A stretch of 64,000 bases of DNA, from NCBI RefSeq assembly GCF_002803085.1, contig NZ_NNBJ01000002.1, positions 1 to 64,000 on the forward strand. The letters are read 5' to 3'. The stretch is from Streptomyces sp. CB01201. GTDB taxonomy: Bacteria > Actinomycetota > Actinomycetes > Streptomycetales > Streptomycetaceae. The notes beneath the pieces are model-generated. The model was not told where the DNA came from. It did no database searches and saw nothing but the letters and a program-made list of their open reading frames with translations. Every line of letters begins with the position of its first letter. Position 1 is the stretch's first letter. Shown piece after piece: positions 59,378-64,000 of this stretch. Made by a program: the position numbers and the translations under genes.

Positions 59378-60208
59378 ATGAACAGCTCGACTCACGGGGA
59401 TGCGGGGCCGGACGGCGGCGTGGTGGACGCCGCGGCCGTGGCCCTGCTCGTGCGCGGCATCCACGACGGCCTCGCCGAGACGCGCCGCCGCGCGGGCGCG
59501 GTGGCCGAGGCCTTCGAGCGCTATGCCTCGCTCACCCCGGGCGCCCCGCGGCCCGGCCAGGCCGTCCGGGTGCTCGACGGCTTCGAGGCGATCGACGGGG
59601 CCATCGCCGCGGCCTCCGCCGCCTGCGTCACCGAGATGCTGACCGTGCAGCCCGACGGGATCCGCTCGCCCAGCATCCTGGCGCACGCCTCGACCCGGGA
59701 CCCTGCGCTGGTGGCCCGCGGCGCCCGGATGCGCACCCTGTACACCCATGTCGCCCGGTACGGACCGGCGCTCGGCGCCTATCTGGAGCGGCTCGGCGAC
59801 GGCGCCGAGGTGCGCACCCTGGACGAGGTCATCGAGCGGATGATGGTCTTCGACCGTGCGGTGGCGTTCCTGCCCGCCAACGCGGAGCGCACCAGCGCGC
59901 TCGAACTGCGCCAGCCCGCGCTCGTCGGGCATCTGGTGACCTACTTCGAATGCCTGTGGAACCGGGCGGTCCCGCTGTCCGAGCCGGTTCCGGCGGCGAC
60001 CGGCATCGCGGGCATCACGCATCGCGAGCGGGTCATCGCGGCGCTGCTCGCCGAGGGCCATCAGGACGCGGTCGTCGCCCAGCGGCTCGGCATCAGCGTG
60101 CGCACCTGCCGCCACCACATCGGCCGTCTCGCGGCGGCGCTCGGCACCTCCAGCCGTGCCCAGCTCGGCGTGCGCATCGCCCGGGCCGGTCTCGGCGGCC
60201 CGGCGTGA
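59378..60208 (+). CDS. LuxR-type regulator, paralogue 2
   Basis: 276 residues from ATG 59378 (GTG 59366 possible). It has the same sensor core (MRTLYTHVARYGPALGAYLE, VRTLDEVIERMMVFDRAVAF) and the same LuxR helix-turn-helix as paralogue 1, but lacks its first about 55 residues (the winged-helix-like LIDLGLLHPDP segment). Converges on paralogue 3 with only 5 bases between the stops. Confidence 0.85.
   Translation: MNSSTHGDAGPDGGVVDAAAVALLVRGIHDGLAETRRRAGAVAEAFERYASLTPGAPRPGQAVRVLDGFEAIDGAIAAASAACVTEMLTVQPDGIRSPSILAHASTRDPALVARGARMRTLYTHVARYGPALGAYLERLGDGAEVRTLDEVIERMMVFDRAVAFLPANAERTSALELRQPALVGHLVTYFECLWNRAVPLSEPVPAATGIAGITHRERVIAALLAEGHQDAVVAQRLGISVRTCRHHIGRLAAALGTSSRAQLGVRIARAGLGGPA
60011..60146 (+). 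repeat. 136 bp near-identical segment, copy 2 (HTH of LuxR paralogue 2)
   Basis: Partner of 59062-59197, 133 of 136 bases identical. Confidence 0.9.
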
Positions 60209-60213
60209 GCGGC

Positions 60214-61191
60214 TCAGGCGTCCTGGTCCAGGATGCCCGACTGAGCGATGAGGTAGCCGAGTTGGGCCCGGCTGCCGCTGCCGAGGGCGGCGGCGAGTTT
60301 GGCGATGTGCGCACGGCAGGTGCGGACGTTCATGCCGAGCCGGCGCGCTATGGCCTCGTCGACGTGGCCCTCCACCAGGAGCTTGGCGATGGAGCGCTGG
60401 ACGCCGGTGATGCCGGCCGTCTCCAGGTGGTAGGGCACCTCGTCGTCCCACGGGACGGCGTACTGCCAGAACTGGTCGAAGACCCCGACCAGGTACTGCA
60501 CGAGTCCCTCGTGGCGCAGTTCCAGGGCGACTTGGCGGTCGCTGCGCGCGGGGATGAAGGCGACCTTGCGGTCCATGATGATGAGCCGGTCGATGATCTC
60601 TTCCAGGGTGCGCACCTCAAGCCCGTACGGAGCGATCCGTTCCACGTAGCCGATGGTGGCGCTGTGGTGGCGGGCGGTGTGCTGGTAGAGCGTGCGCATC
60701 TGGACACCGCGGGCGACCAGCGGTTCGATGCGCCGCAGGGCCGCCTCGAAGGTCTCGGGGCGGCGGCCGCTGCCGGGCTGGATGACGAGGAGTTCCTCGC
60801 TGCACTCGTCGATCACGCGGTCGAGCGTCGCGTTGATCAGTTCCAGGCCTTCGAGGACGGTGATCGCGTGGGTGCCGCTGAGCGAGGGCGTCGCGATCGA
60901 CATGAACGGCTCGAAGGTGTTGGCGAGGGCGACCGAGAGCTTCCGGCGCTCCTGGATCTCGCGTTCCAGCGGCTGGGTCAGCAGGTTGAGCACCACGGTG
61001 GGGGGAACCGGCCGCAGGAGCTGGGCGTCGTCCGGGTCGGGGCGCAACAGGGTCAGGTCGACCAGACACGGGGCGGAATCGGCCTCTGAGCGGGTAATCC
61101 CGCCCGTACGCAGGGCAAGGGCGTACAGAGCCGTTCCTGTCTCGCACAGATCAACTGGGCCGTGATCGTGTCCTATATGCCCCTGTTTCAA
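60214..61191 (-). CDS. LuxR-type regulator, paralogue 3
   Basis: 325 residues from TTG 61191, giving the same length as paralogue 1; upstream frame to 61344 is not conserved. Sensor: CLVDLTLLRPDPDDAQLLRP, MRTLYQHTARHHSATIGYVE, VRTLEEIIDRLIIMDRKVAF; HTH: LLVEGHVDEAIARRLGMNVR, TCRAHIAKLAAALGSGSRAQ. Clearly older than the paralogue 1/2 pair. It is divergent from the DISWE peptide gene and is the likely regulator of it. Confidence 0.85.
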   Translation of the reverse strand: MKQGHIGHDHGPVDLCETGTALYALALRTGGITRSEADSAPCLVDLTLLRPDPDDAQLLRPVPPTVVLNLLTQPLEREIQERRKLSVALANTFEPFMSIATPSLSGTHAITVLEGLELINATLDRVIDECSEELLVIQPGSGRRPETFEAALRRIEPLVARGVQMRTLYQHTARHHSATIGYVERIAPYGLEVRTLEEIIDRLIIMDRKVAFIPARSDRQVALELRHEGLVQYLVGVFDQFWQYAVPWDDEVPYHLETAGITGVQRSIAKLLVEGHVDEAIARRLGMNVRTCRAHIAKLAAALGSGSRAQLGYLIAQSGILDQDA

Positions 61192-61322
61192 CCTAGTTGC
61201 ACCCCCCTCATCCTTTTGAATTACAGGAACATGATGCCTGGCTGCGCTGGTGCAAGTGGTCGGAGTGGGCCATCGTCGTATCCGCGGGGGGAGGTAATGA
61301 TCAAAAGAGGTGGAGATCGGCC
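61192..61322. promoter_or_regulatory. Control region between LuxR paralogue 3 and the DISWE peptide gene
   Basis: 131 bases. CAGGAACATGATG at 61224-61236 recurs with one change (CAGCAACATGATG, 59325-59337) upstream of paralogue 2, a possible shared box. A 9-codon frame (61297-61326) with GGGGGAGG upstream overlaps the peptide ATG. Confidence 0.5.
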
Positions 61323-61529
61323 ATGAGCAGGATGGTTCGAGCACTAAGCACGACAGCCGTTGTGGCGGCTGCTCTCTGCGCTCTCTCGGCGCCTGGGGAC
61401 CTCTCTTGGGAGACCCACCCCGCGAAGTCCGGAGTCACGACCGCCCAGGACATCAGCTGGGAGATCGCACCGAAGGGCGCGACCGCGGACATCTCCTGGG
61501 AGTCCGCGCCCGCGGGTGCTGTCGCATGA
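61323..61529 (+). CDS. Small peptide with three D-(I/L)-S-W-E repeats
   Basis: 68 residues. A signal- or leader-like N terminus (MSRMVRALSTTAVVAAALCA) is followed by three motifs at 26-30 (DLSWE), 43-47 (DISWE) and 56-60 (DISWE). The last two units form a 13-residue repeat (DISWEIAPKGATA, then DISWESAPAGAVA). No family recognised. It could be a secreted peptide or a ribosomal-peptide precursor with three cores. GGAG lies upstream of ATG 61323. The stop overlaps the next gene (ATGA), so both are made together. Confidence 0.72.
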   Translation: MSRMVRALSTTAVVAAALCALSAPGDLSWETHPAKSGVTTAQDISWEIAPKGATADISWESAPAGAVA

Positions 61530-61858
61530 GCTTTCCGCCCGACGACCGCACCTTCCGGCGCGAAATGGCCACGGCCTACCGCTCGGGGTGGCACTTCATC
61601 GACCTCGCCACAGCAGTTCCGTTCCGTGGCGATTCGTTGATGGTCACCCTGCTCGGTGAGCCGATCCTGATCGCCCGTGAGGACGACGAAGACGTCCGTG
61701 CCTACCGTTGCCTGCGCCGGCCGCGCGGGGCACCGCAGCCCATTCGCTGTGTGGTCCGGTACGGCATGGTCTTCGTGAATCTCGACCAACGTGACCACCA
61801 GCTTTTCGAGTCGGAGACACAGCCCGATTCATCCACCGCCACCCCCCGCAGTGCCTGA
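61526..61858 (+). CDS. Rieske-like small protein with His ligands replaced by Arg
   Basis: 110 residues. WHFIDLATAVPFRGDSLMV, LLGEPILIAREDDEDVRAYR and RYGMVFVNLDQRD follow the N-terminal Rieske domain of ring-hydroxylating oxygenases. The cluster-binding C-x-H and C-x-x-H are C62-L-R and C75-V-V-R: cysteines kept, histidines replaced. It therefore cannot hold a normal Rieske cluster. Coupled to the DISWE peptide. Function unknown; a modifying or binding partner of the peptide is a guess. Confidence 0.7.
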   Translation: MSFPPDDRTFRREMATAYRSGWHFIDLATAVPFRGDSLMVTLLGEPILIAREDDEDVRAYRCLRRPRGAPQPIRCVVRYGMVFVNLDQRDHQLFESETQPDSSTATPRSA

Positions 61859-61900
61859 CGCGATCCCCCGTCGTTGTACATCGCGCAGGTGCTTCCCCCA

Positions 61901-61944
61901 CACAGCGGCGCCATCGTGGACCTGAACACGGTGGCGCCGCTGTG
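61901..61944. terminator. Hairpin between convergent genes
   Basis: 18 bp stem with one G-T pair (61901-61918 with 61927-61944), 8-base loop. Confidence 0.8.
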
Positions 61945-61967
61945 CTGCCCGGGTACGGAAGGCCGCG

Positions 61968-62381
61968 TCAGACGTTGCCCATCGCCCGGGTCAGCCTGAT
62001 CTCGATCAGCACCCGCCGCGGATTGTCCCGCGGCACCCGCTGGTAGCGCTCGGTGTAGCGCGCCTCCGCGTCCGCGATCAGCTCGGGTTCCGTGCGCACG
62101 AACGCACGCCCTTCGAGGGTCGCCCAGCGCCTGCCCTCCAGCTGGCACAGCGCCACCCGTGCGCCCGCCGGGTCCGCCTCGGTCGCCGCCAGGATGTTGG
62201 CCGCTTTTCGGCTGTCCCCGCTCGTGATGATCCGGGCCAGCCCCGCCTGGGGGTCGTAGGTCGCCCCCACCGGCACCACGTGCGGCGAGCCGTCCGGCCG
62301 CTGCGTCGTCAAGGTGCAGATGTGGCGCTCGCGCCAGAAGCTGAGATAGGCGTCGTCGGGCCTGCGTACGTCATGAGCCAT
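61968..62381 (-). CDS. Pyridoxamine-phosphate-oxidase-fold (FMN or F420) protein
   Basis: 137 residues of the split-barrel family: LTTQRPDGSPHVVPVGATYD, IITSGDSRKAANILA, VALCQLEGRRWATLEGRAFV. Actinobacterial members often use F420 and reduce varied substrates or bind heme; which is not clear here. ATG 62381 begins the domain. Divergent from clpB, with its promoter region overlapping the HspR box. Confidence 0.85.
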   Translation of the reverse strand: MAHDVRRPDDAYLSFWRERHICTLTTQRPDGSPHVVPVGATYDPQAGLARIITSGDSRKAANILAATEADPAGARVALCQLEGRRWATLEGRAFVRTEPELIADAEARYTERYQRVPRDNPRRVLIEIRLTRAMGNV

Positions 62382-62429
62382 GGACCAGAAACCTAGCGCA
62401 GCCGGTCCGCCTCCATTCCTTTCCCTCAC

Positions 62430-62450
62430 CTTGAGCGGAATGGACTCAAC
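62430..62450 (+). promoter_or_regulatory. HspR box (HAIR) upstream of clpB
   Basis: CTTGAGC-N7-ACTCAAC, one base from the box at dnaK (53896-53916). Places clpB in the HspR regulon. Confidence 0.85.
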
Positions 62451-62521
62451 TTTGTGTACGTTGGAAGAGTCATGGGAGCTGCCCGCCCCGACCGACGTAC
62501 GACGAGGAGGAGCGAACGCAC

Positions 62522-64000
62522 GTGGATGCCGAGCTGACCAACAAGAGCCGGGACGCGATCAACGCCGCAAGCAGCCGGGCCGTCGCCGGGGGCCACCCGG
62601 ATCTGACCCCCGCGCATCTGCTGCTCGCGCTCCTGGAGGGCGAGGACAACGAGAACGTCGTCGACCTGCTCGCCGCGGTGGACGCGGACCAGGCCGCCGT
62701 GCGCGCCGGCGCCGAGCGGCTGCTGGCCGCGCTGCCCAGCGTGACCGGTTCGACCGTCGCCCCGCCGCAGCCCAACCGGGAACTCCTGGCCGTCATCGCG
62801 GACGCGGCCCAGCGGGCCAAGGAGCTGGGGGACGAATACCTGTCCACCGAGCACCTCCTCATCGCCCTCGCCGCCAAGGGCGGAGCGGCCGGTGAGATCC
62901 TCTCCGAGCAGGGGGCGAGCGCGAAGAAGCTCCTTGCCGCGTTCGAGACGAGCAGGGGAGGGCGCCGGGTGACCACACCCGACCCGGAGGGTCAGTACAA
63001 GGCGCTGGAGAAGTTCGGTACGGACTTCACGGCGGCCGCACGCGAGGGCAAGCTCGACCCGGTCATCGGCCGGGACCAGGAGATCCGCCGGGTCGTCCAG
63101 GTGCTGTCCCGGCGCACCAAGAACAACCCGGTGCTCATCGGCGAGCCCGGCGTCGGCAAGACCGCCGTCGTCGAGGGCCTCGCCCAGCGCATCGTGAAGG
63201 GCGACGTACCGGAGTCGCTGAAGAACAAGAAGCTGGTCTCGCTGGACCTCGGCGCGATGGTCGCGGGCGCGAAGTACCGCGGCGAGTTCGAGGAGCGCCT
63301 CAAGACCGTCCTCTCGGAGATCAAGGAGAGCGACGGCCAGATCATCACGTTCATCGACGAGCTGCACACCGTCGTCGGCGCGGGCGCCGGCGGCGACTCG
63401 GCGATGGACGCGGGCAACATGCTCAAGCCGATGCTGGCGCGCGGCGAGCTGCGCATGGTCGGCGCGACCACGCTCGACGAGTACCGCGAGCGCATCGAGA
63501 AGGACCCGGCCCTGGAGCGCCGCTTCCAGCAGGTCCTGGTCGCCGAGCCGTCCGTCGAGGACACCATCGCGATCCTGCGCGGGCTCAAGGGCCGTTACGA
63601 GGCGCACCACAAGGTGCAGATCGCGGACAGCGCGCTGGTCGCGGCCGCGACCCTCTCCGACCGGTACATCACCTCGCGCTTCCTGCCGGACAAGGCCATC
63701 GACCTGGTCGACGAGGCGGCGTCCCGGCTGCGCATGGAGATCGACTCCTCGCCGGTCGAGATCGACGAACTCCAGCGCTCCGTCGACCGGTTGCGCATGG
63801 AGGAGCTGGCGCTCAAGAACGAGACCGACGCCGGTTCGCTCCAGCGCCTGGACAAGCTCCGCAAGGACCTCGCCGACAAGGAGGAGGAGCTGCGCGGCCT
63901 CAACGCCCGCTGGGAGAAGGAGAAGCAGGGCCTCAACCGGGTCGGTGAGCTGAAGGAGAAGCTCGACGAACTGCGCGGCCAGGCCGAACGCGCCCAGCGC
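62522..64000 (+). CDS. clpB: ATP-dependent disaggregase ClpB, N-terminal part (runs off the window)
   Basis: First 493 codons. An N-terminal Clp repeat domain ([36 protein letters not shown]) precedes NBD1 with Walker [19 protein letters not shown] and Walker [16 protein letters not shown], then the start of the middle coiled coil ([20 protein letters not shown]). It rescues aggregated proteins with DnaK. GTG 62522 begins [11 protein letters not shown], and GAGGAGG lies upstream. Regulated by HspR through the box at 62430. Confidence 0.97.
   Translation, partial: MDAELTNKSRDAINAASSRAVAGGHPDLTPAHLLLALLEGEDNENVVDLLAAVDADQAAVRAGAERLLAALPSVTGSTVAPPQPNRELLAVIADAAQRAKELGDEYLSTEHLLIALAAKGGAAGEILSEQGASAKKLLAAFETSRGGRRVTTPDPEGQYKALEKFGTDFTAAAREGKLDPVIGRDQEIRRVVQVLSRRTKNNPVLIGEPGVGKTAVVEGLAQRIVKGDVPESLKNKKLVSLDLGAMVAGAKYRGEFEERLKTVLSEIKESDGQIITFIDELHTVVGAGAGGDSAMDAGNMLKPMLARGELRMVGATTLDEYRERIEKDPALERRFQQVLVAEPSVEDTIAILRGLKGRYEAHHKVQIADSALVAAATLSDRYITSRFLPDKAIDLVDEAASRLRMEIDSSPVEIDELQRSVDRLRMEELALKNETDAGSLQRLDKLRKDLADKEEELRGLNARWEKEKQGLNRVGELKEKLDELRGQAERAQR

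Overview
This 64 kb window reads as a chromosomal stretch of a Streptomyces (or close relative). The DNA is very GC-rich with strong third-position G/C, GTG and occasional TTG starts are common, and genes overlap by ATGA/GTGA. It holds an intact dnaK-grpE-dnaJ-hspR operon and a clpB gene with HspR boxes, plus typical actinobacterial families (AfsR-like regulator, DUF5994, DUF4185, XRE/ATPase/flavoprotein sets).

Left chromosomal arm (1-23235). It starts with a cold-shock pair (DEAD-box helicase fragment and a CspA-type protein). An AfsR/SARP-like ATPase regulator follows, converging on a DrrA/DrrB-type ABC exporter. Next are a histidine-phosphatase-fold protein lacking both catalytic histidines, and a three-gene coupled operon (M20 hydrolase, GNAT transferase, N-acylamino-acid racemase) matching the known D- to L-amino-acid conversion route. 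A di-Mop protein, a secreted DUF4185 protein, a minus-strand run of DUF5994/SPFH/small membrane/DUF5994/STAS genes, and a cytoplasmic-looking AA10 (LPMO)-like protein come next. The arm ends with a coupled operon of FAD dehydrogenase small subunit, GMC oxidoreductase and acetoacetate-decarboxylase-like protein, then an epoxide hydrolase and a small secreted protein.

Integrated element (23236-44212, about 21 kb). An 86 bp near-identical repeat, containing the 3' part of a tRNA-Gly(CCC), flanks the segment; the intact tRNA is at the right end. The element carries a tyrosine integrase, an excisionase, a small XRE repressor, a replication initiator with a probable internal origin, a DnaC-like loader, a DUF2637 membrane protein, MobC and a relaxase, but no FtsK/TraB translocase. 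It therefore looks like an integrative mobilizable element that replicates. Its cargo is three unknown genes on the left and a striking coupled operon: anti-sigma-like ATPase, MurA-like enolpyruvyltransferase, metallophosphatase, two dCTP-deaminase-fold proteins, glycosyltransferase and serine hydrolase. A divergent XRE regulator plus flavoprotein sits opposite. I know of no described system with this gene set; it is the best candidate here for a new one.

Right chromosomal arm (44213-64000). It contains a small zinc-ribbon-like protein, canonical dcd, a phosphoribosyltransferase, a Yip1 membrane protein, a Lys/Asp-rich surface protein and a large Fe-S oxidoreductase. A three-gene set follows (degenerate epimerase, degenerate MraY/WecA-like protein, FkbM methyltransferase), then the dnaK operon. 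Three related LuxR-type regulators surround a tiny peptide gene with repeated DISWE motifs, which is coupled to a Rieske-like protein whose cluster histidines are replaced. A PNPOx-fold protein and the first 493 codons of clpB end the window.
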